DNA from: Pandoraea apista | GTDB lineage: Bacteria > Pseudomonadota > Gammaproteobacteria > Burkholderiales > Burkholderiaceae | Assembly: GCF_001465595.2 (NCBI RefSeq) | Contig: NZ_CP013481.2 | Location: 1,302,001 to 1,366,000 of the forward strand | Reading direction: 5' to 3' | DNA: 64,000 nt | Part shown: one piece after another, positions 44,352-56,100 of the stretch | Layout: the number at the start of each line of letters is the position of its first letter | How positions within the stretch are numbered: position 1 is the first letter of the stretch | The notes under the pieces: generated by a model | What the model was told of the DNA's origin: nothing | Database searches by the model: none | Seen by the model: only the letters and a program-made list of their open reading frames with translations | Position numbers and translations under genes: made by a program

Positions 44352-46086
44352 TGCCGTTCGCCGAGTGCACCGCCTGCGCGGCGTACTTTCCCGCGCGCTT
44401 CCGGGAGGACTTCCCGGCGTGTTTTCCGATATGCGTTCCGAAACTTCTGTCCCGGCCGATGGGCCGATGTCTGCCATGTCCCGACCCCTGAATCGCCAAG
44501 TCCTCACCGTTCGTTCTCATGCGGGAACTGCCGCGGCAGCGGGGCAAGGGCGGGGCGTGGCCCGCTCACCCCGTGCGCGCCGCACGGCAACGTTCCTCGC
44601 TGCGAGCGCCGTGTTGTGGCTCGCCGGCTGCGCGGTGGGGCCGGACTATGTGCGCCCGGACATCGATACCCCGGCCGCGTTCAAGGAAACCGGCGACTGG
44701 AAGCTCGCCGAGCCCAGCGATGCCGTGTCGAAGGGCGATTGGTGGGCGATCTATCAGGACCCCGTGCTCTCCGAGTTGATGGCGCAGGTCGACGTCAACA
44801 ATCAGAACATCAAGGTGGCCGAGGCGAACTATCGGCAGGCGCTGGCCGTGGCCTCGCAGGCGCGTTCCGCCTTTTTCCCCACGATTGGCGCCGACGCGGG
44901 TCTCACGCGCGCCAGTTCGCGTGTGAGCAGCTCGGCGGTGAGCGGATCGGGTGTGGGGGGTATTTCGAACAGCTACAGCCTGTCGGGCACGGCAAGTTGG
45001 GAGCCGGACATCTGGGGCAGCGTGCGACGCTCGGTCGAGGCGGGCAACGCCAGCGCCGAGGCGAGTGCAGCCGATCTGGCCAATGCACGTTTGTCGGCGC
45101 AGGCGCTGCTTGCGCAGAATTATTTCGACCTGCGGGTGACGGACGCACAGCGAGCGTTGCTGGATCGCACGGTCGCGGCGTACGAGCAGACGCTCAAATT
45201 GACGCAGAACCAGTACGCCGTTGGCGTGGCGCAGCGCTCGGACGTGATTCAGGCGCAAACGCAGTTGCAATCGGCACAGGCGTCCGCCATCGATATCGAA
45301 GTGACCCGCGCGCAACTGGAGCACGCGATTGCGTTGCTCGTGGGCAAGGCGCCGGCCGCTTTCTCGTTGCCGGTGTCGCCGTTGCGCGCCGCACTGCCGC
45401 CGGTGCCGGTGAGTCTGCCGTCGACATTATTGGAGCGCCGGCCCGACATTGCGGCGGCCGAGCGTTCGGTGGCGGCCGCCAACGCGAAGATCGGTGTCGC
45501 CAAGGCGGCATTCTTCCCGACCCTCTCGCTCGCGGCGACAGGCGGTTTCCAGAGCAGCAGCTTCGCCAACTGGCTAACGCTGCCGAGCCGCTTCTGGTCG
45601 GTTGGCCCGGCGCTGGCAGCCACGCTTTTCGACGGTGGCTTGCGCCGCGCACAGACCGACGCGGCCATTGCTGCGTACGACGCGCAGGTCGCCACTTACC
45701 GTCAGACCGTGCTGACGGCGTTCCAGTCGGTCGAAGACAATCTCGCCGCGCTGAACTATCTGGGACGTGAGGCCGTCGTGCAAAACCAGGCCGTTCAGTC
45801 CTCGCGTGAAGCGCTGCAACTGATCCTCAATCAATACAAGGCGGGCACGGTCAGCTTTCAGAACGTGTTGACGGCGCAGGCGACCGCGTATGCCACGGAG
45901 CGTACGGCCCTGACGATCCTTGGCCGTCAATTCACCGCCAACGTTCTGCTGGTGACCGCCCTGGGCGGCGGCTGGCATGGCTTGCCGTCCGACGGCGAGC
46001 CTCGCGATGCAACGCGCGGAGCAACGCAGCCTGCGACGGTTGCCGATACCGCGAGTCCCGCCAAAAACGGCGGCATGCAAGAGTAA
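44344..46086 (+). CDS. Outer membrane efflux lipoprotein of the RND operon (NodT family)
   Basis: A 580-residue outer membrane factor. The lipobox [12 protein letters not shown] is near residue 95, followed by the OprM-type start [18 protein letters not shown] and [17 protein letters not shown]; two OEP repeats follow, with [19 protein letters not shown] and [18 protein letters not shown] motifs. The chosen ATG has GGGGAGG ahead and overlaps mdtC, but leaves about 90 residues before the hydrophobic core, far longer than normal. An ATG at 44467 or 44476 shortens this and may be the true start. It completes the tripartite pump. Confidence 0.88.
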   Translation: MADAVRRVHRLRGVLSRALPGGLPGVFSDMRSETSVPADGPMSAMSRPLNRQVLTVRSHAGTAAAAGQGRGVARSPRARRTATFLAASAVLWLAGCAVGPDYVRPDIDTPAAFKETGDWKLAEPSDAVSKGDWWAIYQDPVLSELMAQVDVNNQNIKVAEANYRQALAVASQARSAFFPTIGADAGLTRASSRVSSSAVSGSGVGGISNSYSLSGTASWEPDIWGSVRRSVEAGNASAEASAADLANARLSAQALLAQNYFDLRVTDAQRALLDRTVAAYEQTLKLTQNQYAVGVAQRSDVIQAQTQLQSAQASAIDIEVTRAQLEHAIALLVGKAPAAFSLPVSPLRAALPPVPVSLPSTLLERRPDIAAAERSVAAANAKIGVAKAAFFPTLSLAATGGFQSSSFANWLTLPSRFWSVGPALAATLFDGGLRRAQTDAAIAAYDAQVATYRQTVLTAFQSVEDNLAALNYLGREAVVQNQAVQSSREALQLILNQYKAGTVSFQNVLTAQATAYATERTALTILGRQFTANVLLVTALGGGWHGLPSDGEPRDATRGATQPATVADTASPAKNGGMQE

Positions 46087-46113
46087 CGCGCCTCCTCGGT
46101 CTTGCTCGCGACT

Positions 46114-46141
46114 GACCGGTCGAAATCCGCTTCGACCGGTC
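46114..46141 (+). terminator. Stem-loop after the RND operon
   Basis: GACCGGTCGAA (46114-46124) pairs with TTCGACCGGTC (46131-46141) in a perfect 11-bp stem with a six-base loop, 27 bases after the stop. There is no U run, so it may be a 3' stabilising hairpin or a weak terminator. Confidence 0.5.
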
Positions 46142-46591
46142 GCACCTCTGCATCTTCCGTTCTCCCGCTACGCATTTTCCGACGCTCGCGCCGCGTGGAT
46201 CACTAAATTCGATCCCGGTGTTTAAGATAATTCCGAACTTCACAATCGGACTAACGGAAACCCCTGTTGCGATTCCTCTGAAGGCCCGTGACGCAAGTAG
46301 CACGAAAGGTCCTGGCGTACGGCCAAGTAATTTCACCTCTGAGCGAGTCTCGTCAAGCCATTGGGCAGCAGTGCCCGCTCTATCGGGCAGCATGCGGGCG
46401 TCTCGCCCATTGACCACACTGCGTAGCAAGAATGCCCGTCCGAATCGAGTATGTGACGTTTCCCATCCGGTCTGCACGATTCCTTTTTGCCAGAATGAAC
46501 GCGCTTCGATGCGATGACAGGCGCGAAGCACCGTGCGCAGCTTGCGGCGGTGACGGTGCTGTCAGATCACGAAAAAGAGAGGGGGGGAACG
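46142..46591. other. Gap upstream of the RcsB-like regulator
   Basis: This 450-base stretch holds no convincing gene. A 99-codon frame at 46218-46517 has no ribosome binding site and looks random. The first part (46190-46260) is AT-richer and probably carries the promoter of the regulator gene; I could not fix its elements. Confidence 0.5.
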
Positions 46592-47230
46592 ATGACGATC
46601 AATGTTGTGGTCGCGGACGACCATCCGATTGTGCGTTATGGAATACGACGGTTGCTGGAAGAGCGGGAAATGATTCATCTGGTCGGCGAGGCGGCCAATT
46701 CGTCTGAACTCGTGACCTTGTTGGCCAAGTCGCCGTGCGACATTCTGGTGACGGATTTCTCGATGCCCGGAGGGAATTTCAAGGACGGGCTTTTTCTTAT
46801 CGGTTACGTGCGCCGGTACTTTCCCAACATCAAGATCATCGTAGTGACGATGCTGGAGAATCTGGCGATTCTTCGCGGCATGCTCAAGCTAGGTGTGCAT
46901 TCGATTCTCTCGAAGCTCGACGAGCAGAGTTCGATTGCCGACATCGTATGCGTGGTGGCTGACGGTAGCCGCTACATTCCGGCAGGGCTGGCGACACGGC
47001 TGCACGACTCGGTGGTTGACGAAACCGAGATCGATGCGTCGAAGCTCTCGGGGCGCGAGGTGGAGGTCGTGCGATTGTTCGTCTCGGGTCTCACGATCAG
47101 CGAAATCGCGTTTCAGCTTAGCCGTAGCGTGAAGACGGTCAGTTCGCAGAAGACCAACGCCATGCGCAAGCTCGGGCTGGAGCGTGACGTCGATCTGTAT
47201 CACTACGCCACCCGGACTGGCATTACCTGA
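46592..47230 (+). CDS. RcsB-like LuxR/NarL-family response regulator
   Basis: A 212-residue regulator. The receiver has D9/D10 and phospho-acceptor D55 in VTDFSMPGG, matching RcsB, with VTMLENLAILRGMLKLGVHSILSK following. The C-terminal LuxR helix-turn-helix reads LSGREVEVVRLFVSGLTISEIAFQLSRSVKTVSSQK, again RcsB-like. GAGGGGGGGAAC lies before the ATG at 46592; an earlier start at 46514 is not needed. No sensor kinase is adjacent, so it is an orphan, as RcsB-like regulators in Burkholderiales often are. Targets cannot be told from the sequence. Confidence 0.9.
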   Translation: MTINVVVADDHPIVRYGIRRLLEEREMIHLVGEAANSSELVTLLAKSPCDILVTDFSMPGGNFKDGLFLIGYVRRYFPNIKIIVVTMLENLAILRGMLKLGVHSILSKLDEQSSIADIVCVVADGSRYIPAGLATRLHDSVVDETEIDASKLSGREVEVVRLFVSGLTISEIAFQLSRSVKTVSSQKTNAMRKLGLERDVDLYHYATRTGIT

Positions 47231-47280
47231 TGTCGTCCGGCATTCCGTGAGGAACGGTTGCCGGCCGGATGCATCCGTCA

Positions 47281-49503
47281 TCAGGCCGGCAATCGAATAC
47301 CCCGCATGTCGCGCAGGATCAATTCGCCTGCGCGAAGCATCTGCTTGAGTTGATGCACCACCTGCTTGATCTCCTGAACCTGACTCTCCGGCGCATCGGG
47401 TTGCTGCTCCTGCGCAACGACCAGCGCGTCCAGACGCCGCGTATAGTCGCGCATTGCCTCGGTCGCGGCCTGTGCGTCGGTCGGCACCGACGCGGCAGGT
47501 GCCGCGACTGCCTGCGAGAGCAGATCGCTGATCGCCGCAACGACCTGTGCGAGCTCGCCACTCTTGTCGGCGGCAATCTGACGCGGCAGTACATCGGCCA
47601 TGCCGGTGATATACGACGCCATCACATGGTTCTGCACCAGTAGATCGTTGAGTTCGCCAACGCAGACCTGTTTGGACTTCGGCTCCAGCATCATGCGTTT
47701 GAAAGCCGCACCGAAATTCCCGAAAGCGATATGCATGTCCTTGCGCGCCATGCGATAAGCGAAGTCATCTCGTTTTCCCTCGCGCCCGGCGCTCGACTCG
47801 AGATAGGCGCGCGTCGACTGCACCGCTTGCCGGATGAGCGGCCCCATCAGCCGGTATTCCCAATACGGGAACAGATACGAGCAGACCAGTGCCACGGCCG
47901 ACCCGATGAGCGTGTCGATGGCACGCTCGCCGATCACGGAAAGTGAGCCTGGCAACAGGAAGTGGAACAGCAGCAGCACGTAAGACGACATGAACACGAC
48001 CGACAGGCCGTAGTTGAACAGCGACAGACTGTTGCCCATGACCATGCAGAAGAACATGAGCGCAAGCAGTATCCAGGGCTTGTGCACGAACGACAGAATG
48101 ACCAGCACGCTCACACAGCCGAGCAGCGTGCCCGTCAGACGCTGGGCGTTCTTCTGCTTGGTCAGGCTGAAGCCCGGCTTCAGAATCACGATGATCGTGA
48201 GCAACACCCAGTAGCTGTGTGCCTGACCGGCCAGCAGCGACCAGTTCTCGCAGATGATGAGGCCGGCGGAGATGGCGATCGTTACCCGCAACGCATGGCG
48301 AAAGCTCGGAGACGAAAACGTCAAATTCTTCCAGAGCAATTTCGGAGAAAAGCTCTGCCGTGACGTGAAGCGCTGGAGCGCCTGATCGATCTGCACCTCG
48401 GTGGCGGTGCCCGCCGTGGCGAGATTCGTGTTGCGGTGCATGCGTTCCACGATCCGGGTGCTGCTCCACACACGGCGGAAGGTGCTGGTGAGAGCCTGAT
48501 ACGCCTCGGGGGCGCGTTGCGGGAGCGACTGCTTGCGCATGAGCTCGATCTCATACTCAATGGCGCGGAACTCCGCGCGCCAACTGCGCTGTGCGCGAGA
48601 CGCTTCGTTGGTGGCAATGGCGTAACCGATGGCGTCCACTTCGTGCGCAATCTTGCGGATCATATCGCGGAAGAACACGAGCACGTCGTTATCGGCGAAC
48701 TCCCGGCGAAGCATCGGATAGTCGGTGTGTACCGACACTACGACCTCGTGCAGATCGACGATGTTGATGAACAGATTGAACAGCATGGTGCGGCGTGGTT
48801 CGAGCGTGCCCGTACGCAAGCGCGGCAGATTGCGCAGAATGATCTCGCGCGCGGCCTGCTGCTTCTCGACCACGTTGACCTGGGCGGCGATCAGACGCCG
48901 GTAGCAATCGTCGATGTCGGTCGACGTGTCGTAGAACGCCGCTTTGGCTTCGAGATACTGCGCGGTAACGAAGAAACACTCGGCGAGGGTCTGCTGTTCG
49001 ATGCGAAACCACCAGACGCGACAGACGACGAGGCTGAAATAGGTGTACCAGAGACCGCCTGCGAGAACGGCCCCCGCGTCGAGCACCGCCTGATGACGTG
49101 TCAGATCGGCTTCGACGTTGAGCACCATCATCATCAGACAGGCGAAGCTCACGAGCGACGCGCGGTAGCCGTAGACCACGAGCATCGACAGACCGAAGGT
49201 CAGAATCAGGGAGGTGATCCAGAGTTGCCACGGCTGCGCGGCGGTGGCCATGCCGGTGATCAGCACCGTGAGGGCACCGAGCAGTGTGCAGCTAAGCAGT
49301 TCCGTGTGCTTGTGGCGCAGCGGCCCATTAATGTCGACCACGCTCGCGCACAGGGCGCCCGAGGCAACTTCAATGCCGAGCAGGTGCTGATCCATACCCC
49401 AGAAGAGCACGAGGGCGGGCAGCACGACACCTACTGCCTGACGGGTGCCGCTGAAAAAATAATGGCTATATAGGAATTTCTTGATATCGGTCTGGTAGTC
49501 CAT
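47281..49503 (-). CDS. FUSC-family membrane protein (YccS/AaeB-like)
   Basis: A 740-residue inner-membrane protein with two blocks of about five to six helices (residues about 20-180 and 390-540), each followed by a long cytoplasmic helical domain. The second block starts near LRVTIAISAGLIICENWSLL, typical of the fusaric acid resistance (FUSC) superfamily. Members are linked to export of aromatic acids or fatty-acid-like toxins, with weak evidence. The ATG at 49503 is preferred to a far upstream start at 49716, which lacks family sequence. No adaptor protein gene of the AaeA type lies beside it. Confidence 0.88.
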   Translation of the reverse strand: MDYQTDIKKFLYSHYFFSGTRQAVGVVLPALVLFWGMDQHLLGIEVASGALCASVVDINGPLRHKHTELLSCTLLGALTVLITGMATAAQPWQLWITSLILTFGLSMLVVYGYRASLVSFACLMMMVLNVEADLTRHQAVLDAGAVLAGGLWYTYFSLVVCRVWWFRIEQQTLAECFFVTAQYLEAKAAFYDTSTDIDDCYRRLIAAQVNVVEKQQAAREIILRNLPRLRTGTLEPRRTMLFNLFINIVDLHEVVVSVHTDYPMLRREFADNDVLVFFRDMIRKIAHEVDAIGYAIATNEASRAQRSWRAEFRAIEYEIELMRKQSLPQRAPEAYQALTSTFRRVWSSTRIVERMHRNTNLATAGTATEVQIDQALQRFTSRQSFSPKLLWKNLTFSSPSFRHALRVTIAISAGLIICENWSLLAGQAHSYWVLLTIIVILKPGFSLTKQKNAQRLTGTLLGCVSVLVILSFVHKPWILLALMFFCMVMGNSLSLFNYGLSVVFMSSYVLLLFHFLLPGSLSVIGERAIDTLIGSAVALVCSYLFPYWEYRLMGPLIRQAVQSTRAYLESSAGREGKRDDFAYRMARKDMHIAFGNFGAAFKRMMLEPKSKQVCVGELNDLLVQNHVMASYITGMADVLPRQIAADKSGELAQVVAAISDLLSQAVAAPAASVPTDAQAATEAMRDYTRRLDALVVAQEQQPDAPESQVQEIKQVVHQLKQMLRAGELILRDMRGIRLPA

Positions 49504-49758
49504 GCGTCGGGTGCGAGTGGTCCGCAGCAAAGCCGGCCGCGCGATGGGGTAGGGCGCGGCGCAGTGAGAGTCTAGCCGAAGGCCCGGGCGCCGCGAAGGG
49601 GGGATACCGCCGGTTACATACGGCCCGCGGACGTGCTTGTCATCAGATCCCAATCGGTTGGCACTCAAGACGGGGCAGGATTTCGGATCTGTCCGATCGG
49701 CTTCGCTACGGGGCATTTGTTATGCTTGCGAACAGACTCGCTTAGCCGCCACGCCCGC

Positions 49759-52700
49759 ATGCTCCATCTATTCTTCTCCAATCGGTTCACCACGCTCGAA
49801 GCCGCGCTGCTGCGAGATATCGCTCAAGCGCCCGGCAGCGCGGGTGAAGCGGAAAATCCGTTCGAGACGGAAACCATCGTCGTGCCAAGTGTGGCGGTGC
49901 GGCGACGGCTCGAACTGGACTATGCCGATGTCTTTGGGGTGTGCGCCAACGTCCGTCTGACCTATCTCGCCCAATGGCTGTGGGACATGGCGGGCAAGTT
50001 GCTCACGGTGCCGGAAAGTTCGCCGTTTGCGCCGGACCGCCTCGTCTGGCCGCTGTACCAGTGTCTGGCGCAACCCTGGGTGGAGACCTCGCCGCGTCTG
50101 TCGGGCTATCTGTCGGGAGCGGACGATGTCATGCGCTTCGAACTAGCCGATCGTCTGGCGCATATTTACGACCAGTACCTGACCTACCGGCCGAACTGGC
50201 TCGAAAGGTGGCAATCCGGTGAGGTCATCGAGCCGGGGGCTGCTGCGGGCTGGGGCGAAGTTCAGCGCGACGACGAAGCCTGGCAGAGCGCGTTGTGGCG
50301 GCAGGTGCTGGCTCATCTGGAGATTCGTGAACGTCACCCGACACTGCGGGCGATCGACCGGATCGAGCAATTGACGCCCGAAACAGTGCCGGCCGGATGG
50401 CCGTCGCGTGTTTCCGTGTTTGCGCTGTCCTCGATGCCACCGCTGTCGATGGCGTTGCTCAAGGCGATGTCTCGCTTGATCGACGTCCATCTGTATGTAC
50501 TCAATCCGTGCGAAAGCTATTGGTTCGATATCGTGCCGCCGTCGCGTCTGTCGTATCTGACGCGCCGTGACGGCGTTGCACATCGGGAAGTGGGGCATCC
50601 GTTGCTTGCCGAATGGGGGCGTCAGACGCAGTCGCACATCGATGCGCTGTATGCGGACCTTGCCCCGCAAGCCGTGGAGGATCGGGCGCTGTTTCAGCCG
50701 AATCCCGCGCCGACGCTACTCGCCGCCTTACAGAACGGCATTCTTACGCTCGACGACGGCCGGCATGGGGCGCCCGACGGTGTGGGTGCCGACGGATCGG
50801 TGCAGGTGCATGTCTGCCATAGTCTGGCGCGACAAATCGAGGTGCTGCACGACAGATTGCTCGCGTGCTTCGACGAGATTCCCGATCTGCGCCCCGATGA
50901 CGTGCTGATTACCGTGCCGGATCTGGGGCGCGCGGCCCCGCTGATCGACGCGGTATTCGGTACCGCAACGCCTCGTATTCCCTATCTGGTGACCGGGCTG
51001 CCGCCAACGCGGACCAACCCCGTTGCCCGCGCCTTTGCCGCGATTCTGGCATTGCCGCAACAGCGCGTGGCGGCGTCGAGTCTGGTGGAGCTGGCGCGAA
51101 CGGAGGCCATTGCGCAACGCTACGATCTGGGCGGCAACGTACTCGACGCGATTCAGAACTGGCTACACGCCGCCGGTGCCCGGCGCGGCTGGCGTGGCGA
51201 TGCGCTGTTGCGACTCGACGCCCCGCGCACGCCGACGGCGCCGGCCGCTGTGGCGGGGGGCGCGCCCGCGCTGGAGCGGCATACGCTGGGCGACGCCATG
51301 ATGCGGTTGTTCCTCGGCTATGCGTTGCCGGACGAGTCGATGCCCGTGGACGATTGGCTTCCGGTCGGGGGCATCGAAGGCGGGCGTGCCGAATTGCTGG
51401 GACAACTGGCGCGACTGATCGACGATCTTGATGCGACCGCCGTGGCATTGCAAACCGAGCGTACCGGACTCGCGTGGCGTGATCAGTTGCTGGCGATGCT
51501 GGAGCAGTTTTTCTCTGACGAACCACGCTTTGCCGACGATGTCGCCGAAGTGCGCATGGCCATCGAGCAGATCGGTTCCGCCATCGCCGATGGCGCTCCC
51601 GAGGTGCAGGTGCCGGTCGAAGTGGTGGCGCGTGTGCTCGCCGATGCGCTTGACGATCCGACGCGTGGCGGTGTGCCGTCGGGCCGGGTGACGTTCGCGG
51701 CAATTCCAAGCTTGCGTCTGCTGCCGTACCGCGTGGTGTGCATGATCGGTATGGACGACGGCGTATTGCCCGGGCGTGTGCGTGCCGACGAGTTCGACCT
51801 GATGCGTGCGTTGCCGCAGCGTGGCGATCGCCAGCGTCGCGACGACGAGCGCAATCTCTTCCTCGATCTGATGCTGAGCGCGCAGGATCGATTTTTGCTG
51901 ACCTATACAGGGCGAAGTGTGCGCGATAACGCGCCGCTGCCACCCTCGACTGCCGTCGATGAACTGCTCGACTTCACCGGGCAGTTGCTTGCCCCGGTGT
52001 CGCAGGGGTATGACCTCGACGATCAGCGCAAGGCACGGGAGCGTCTCGTGGTGTTGCATCCGTTGCAACCGTTTTCTCCCGCCTATTTCGACGGGCGCGA
52101 TGCGTCGCTCTTCAGCTACGACGTATCCAATGGCGAGGCCGCCCGGCAGTTGGCGGACCAATTGGCGTCTCCCGCCCCCGAGGCGCATGCTGCGCCCTTT
52201 GTGCGCGAGCCGTTGCCTGCGGTCGCGCAAACCCATCTGACCCTCGACGACCTGCTTCGCTTCTGGCGTCACCCGGGCAGAGCGTGGGCGCGCGACCGGC
52301 TGGGTCTGTCGCTCGGCGAGATGCTGACGGAGGTAGACGACGAAGAGCCCTTCGCGCTCGACTGGGCCGGACGCGATGCGTTGGCGGCACGGCTGCTGCC
52401 GCGGCTCCTGCATCACGACGGACGCGATATGCGCACGCACGTCGACGCCATCGAACGCATCGCGAACGTGAGCCACGAGTTGCCGGGCGGAGCAACCGGC
52501 GCGGTCTGGCGTCGAAGGGAATTGGGCGGTCTGCGCGCGCTGGCGACGCAGGTGCGAGAGGCGCAAGCCGAAGGCACGCAGGAGCTTCTGGTGACGCTGC
52601 CTTTGAAGCCCGCGTTGCCGCCGTCATGGCGCGAGTCGACGGAGGCAGCCTGGCACGGTGACGCGACCTTGTCTGCGGATTGCCTGTTGCAAGGGCGTCT

Positions 52701-53181
52701 GGCGCCCGTTTCCCGTTACGGGTTGGTGATGTATCGATATGGCAGCATGCGCCCGAGCGATCTGCTGGCGGCGTGGCTGGCCCATCTCGCGCTTTGTGCG
52801 CATCTCCAGCAGCCCGAACATGCCGGTCTGGATGTCGTGGCCAGAACCCTGTGGTACGGCGAAGACGAGACGTTTGCCTTGCGTCCGGTCGACGACGCGG
52901 CAACGCTGCTGGGGCAATGGGTGGCGTTGTACCGGCTGGGGCAGACCCGGCCGCTGCCGTTCTTTGCCCGCAGCGCCTGGAAGCTGGCGAGCACGGGCAA
53001 GCCGGGCGAGGCAGAGAGCGCGTGGCAGGGTTCCGCCTTTGCGCGCGGCGACGCAGACGATCCGTACACACGGTTGATCTGGCGTGGCATAGAAGACCCG
53101 CTCGCGTCGCCGTTCGATTTGCTCGCCAACACGGTGTTCGGCCCGGTGGTGCAGCACCTTGAAGTCGTGGAGGGCGCATGA
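49759..53181 (+). CDS. recC: Exodeoxyribonuclease V gamma subunit RecC
   Basis: A 1140-residue RecC. It begins LHLFFSNRFTTLEAAL, the usual RecC start, with ETETIVVPSVAVRRRLELDYAD next, and has the segment RVTFAAIPSLRLLPYRVVCMIGMDDGVLPGR in the second half. RecC is a helicase-like protein that has lost ATPase motifs and instead recognises Chi in the RecBCD DNA-repair complex. The start at 49759 is family-consistent; the 42 codons upstream are not. It overlaps recB by four bases. Confidence 0.96.
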   Translation: MLHLFFSNRFTTLEAALLRDIAQAPGSAGEAENPFETETIVVPSVAVRRRLELDYADVFGVCANVRLTYLAQWLWDMAGKLLTVPESSPFAPDRLVWPLYQCLAQPWVETSPRLSGYLSGADDVMRFELADRLAHIYDQYLTYRPNWLERWQSGEVIEPGAAAGWGEVQRDDEAWQSALWRQVLAHLEIRERHPTLRAIDRIEQLTPETVPAGWPSRVSVFALSSMPPLSMALLKAMSRLIDVHLYVLNPCESYWFDIVPPSRLSYLTRRDGVAHREVGHPLLAEWGRQTQSHIDALYADLAPQAVEDRALFQPNPAPTLLAALQNGILTLDDGRHGAPDGVGADGSVQVHVCHSLARQIEVLHDRLLACFDEIPDLRPDDVLITVPDLGRAAPLIDAVFGTATPRIPYLVTGLPPTRTNPVARAFAAILALPQQRVAASSLVELARTEAIAQRYDLGGNVLDAIQNWLHAAGARRGWRGDALLRLDAPRTPTAPAAVAGGAPALERHTLGDAMMRLFLGYALPDESMPVDDWLPVGGIEGGRAELLGQLARLIDDLDATAVALQTERTGLAWRDQLLAMLEQFFSDEPRFADDVAEVRMAIEQIGSAIADGAPEVQVPVEVVARVLADALDDPTRGGVPSGRVTFAAIPSLRLLPYRVVCMIGMDDGVLPGRVRADEFDLMRALPQRGDRQRRDDERNLFLDLMLSAQDRFLLTYTGRSVRDNAPLPPSTAVDELLDFTGQLLAPVSQGYDLDDQRKARERLVVLHPLQPFSPAYFDGRDASLFSYDVSNGEAARQLADQLASPAPEAHAAPFVREPLPAVAQTHLTLDDLLRFWRHPGRAWARDRLGLSLGEMLTEVDDEEPFALDWAGRDALAARLLPRLLHHDGRDMRTHVDAIERIANVSHELPGGATGAVWRRRELGGLRALATQVREAQAEGTQELLVTLPLKPALPPSWRESTEAAWHGDATLSADCLLQGRLAPVSRYGLVMYRYGSMRPSDLLAAWLAHLALCAHLQQPEHAGLDVVARTLWYGEDETFALRPVDDAATLLGQWVALYRLGQTRPLPFFARSAWKLASTGKPGEAESAWQGSAFARGDADDPYTRLIWRGIEDPLASPFDLLANTVFGPVVQHLEVVEGA

Positions 53182-56100
53182 CTCAGCTCATCGACCTCGA
53201 CGTCTTCCACTGCAATCTCGACGGCATTTGCCTGATCGAGGCGTCGGCCGGCACCGGCAAGACATGGAACATCTGCGCGCTGTACGTGCGCTTGCTGTTG
53301 GAAAAGCAGCTAACGGTCGAGCAAATTCTCGTCGTCACCTTCACCAATGCGGCTACCGCCGAGTTGCGTGAGCGCATTCGCGGGCGGTTGGCCGGACTGG
53401 TCGCCGCCATGGCGCCGGTGTTCGGCGAGGAAGGTGACGAACCGAACGAAGACCCGGAAATCGCGGAAGACGAATTCCCCGACTTCGATCCCGATGCCAG
53501 CGACGACCCCCTGTTCAACGTGATGATCGCGGGGTTGGTCGAGCGCGGCGAGATGACGCCGAAGGCCATCCGCGACTGCCTTCAAACGGCACTGCGTGCG
53601 TTCGATCAGGCGTCGATCCATACGATTCACGGTTTCTGCCAGCGGGCGCTCTCCGAGGTGCCGTTCGCCGCCGGATTGCCGTTCGCTTATGAACTGGTGC
53701 CGGACGACAACGGGGTGCGCCACGATCTGGCGGTCGAATTCTGGCGCCGGGTGGTCGAACCCATGGCGGCACAGGACGATGGTTTCGCTGCGTGGCTCGT
53801 TGATCGCAAGCGGTCGCCGGGTACGCTCACTGACCAGTTGGCGCGTCGTCTGAAGAAGCCGATGTCGGCATTGCGCTGGCCGCCGGCGGTTGAGACCGAT
53901 GTGCAAACGTCGCCCGATTCGGCCTTGCTCGCGACCTATGCGGCGGCGGCCGATTGCTGGGAGGCCGAGGCTTCGGCGATTGCCGATCTGATGCGCACGG
54001 CGTTGCCGTCGTACAAGAAGAACATTTACCACGAGACGTCGCTCGCTCAGGCCGTATCGGCATGGCAGCGCTATTTGCGGGCAAATGATGTGGGGGCGTT
54101 GTTGAGTCCGAAAGCGGAGTTGCTCACGACGACGCGTCTGGCCAAGGACATCAAGAAGGGCGAGACTCCTCCGGATCACCGGTTCTTCGACATGGCCGAG
54201 GTTCTTGTGCGTGCGCGCGCCGATGCCGACGAGCGTTACGCAATGCAGTGGTTGCGGATTCTGCGCGAGTGGTTGAGGTACGCGCCCGATCAACTGGCGC
54301 TTCGCAAACGTGAATTGCGCGTGGTGTCGTTTGACGACCTGCTTGGCAACATCGCACGTGCGCTGACCCAGCATCCCGATTTGGCCGATGCTCTGCGCAC
54401 GCGTTATCCCTGCGCGTTGATTGACGAGTTTCAGGATACCGACCCGCTCCAGTTCGCCATCTTCAACGCGGTGTACGGCGCGCGGGAATCCGCTGCACCG
54501 GATGATGCGCCGGGACCGATGTTCATGGTCGGCGATCCCAAGCAGGCGATTTACAGCTTCCGGGCTGCGGATCTCCATACGTATCTGGCGGCACGCGAGA
54601 ACGCCGACGCGGCGTATACGCTCGCCGTCAACCAGCGCTCGACGCCGGCCATCATCGAGGCGGGCAATCGCCTGTTCGGTGCTAACGACCGGGCGTTCGT
54701 ACTCGACGGACTTGAGTATCCTCCCGTGCGTCCGGGGGTACGTCGGCGTGAGCCGTTCTCGGATGTGCGAGAGGTGGCCGACTTCACCGTCTGGTGGTTG
54801 CCGGACGACGACGAACCGCTGTCGAAGGACGATGCACAGCAGGCCTGCGCGCGAGCCACAGCCGCCGAGGTAGCACGCTTGTTGGCGGGCGCATCGCGCG
54901 GCGACGTGCGGGTAGGCGAGCGCCCGCTTGCACCGGCCGACATCGCCGTGATTGTGCAGACGCACCGGCAGGGCGCGTTGATGAAAGCGATGCTCGCGGA
55001 ACATGCCGTGGGGAGTGTGGAGCTGACGCAGGACTCGGTGTTTGCGAGTGACGAAGCCGAGACGCTGTTACGGGTGTTACGTGCAGTGGAGTCGCCCGGC
55101 GACGTGCGAGCGTTGCGGGCGGCGCTTGCGACGGAGCTGTTCGGGCTCGACGCCACGGCCCTGTATCGCATGCAGACCAGCGAGGCCTCCGATGCGGAAG
55201 CGATCGCATGGATCGAGCGGTTGCAACGGTATCGTCAGTTATGGACCGAGCGCGGTTTCTCGGCCATGTGGCGCACGCTCATGCGCGAGTTAGGGTTGGC
55301 CGCGCGTCTGGTGGCGCAGTCGGGCGGCGAGCGTCGTCTGACGAACTTCATGCACCTCGCGGAGCTTGCGCAGTCACGTTGGGCCGAGCAGCCGGGCATG
55401 CCTGCGCTGCTGCGATGGCTGGCGTCGCAACGCAACGCCAGTGGCGGCGAGGAGGCGCAATTGCGTCTGGAGTCGGATCAGAATCTGGTGCAGATCGTGA
55501 CCGTGCACAAGTCGAAGGGACTCGAGTACGGCGTAGTTTTCTGTCCATTCCTGTGGGACGGGGCGGTGCGCGACGGTGGCAGCCTCGATGGCCTTGAGTA
55601 CCACGACGGTCCCACGGCGGTGATCGACTTCACGGATGCCGCGGGCAAGGGTTCACCGGCGGCGGCCGCGCTACGTCGGGAGCAGTCGGCAGAGCAGGCG
55701 CGACTGTTATATGTCGCGCTCACGCGCGCGGTCTATCGATGCTATCTGGCCGCAGGAATTTATACATCTCGCCGGAGCGTGAAAGAGGCGTGCGGTGGCA
55801 TGCTGAACTGGTTAGCCGCCGGGCAAGGTATTTCGTTCGATGCGTGGATGACGTCGAGCGTGGATACCGACGAGCGGGTCGCCACCATCCGGTCGGCATG
55901 GACTGCGCTCGCCGGTGGCCCGTTAGCCATTGTGCCGCTACCGACAGGCGATGCACTCGATGCCGGCACCCGTGTCGCCCACGAGGCGCCGCCTGAAATC
56001 GCTACGCGTGCCAGCACACGGGCGTTGCGCGAAGTCTGGCGCATCGGCAGCTTTTCGGGGCTGCTGGCGGGCATGCACACGGGGCCGCAGTTGGGGGGAG

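Noticed and set aside
46218..46517. 99-codon frame in the gap before the RcsB-like regulator
   Set aside because: No ribosome binding site and random-looking composition.
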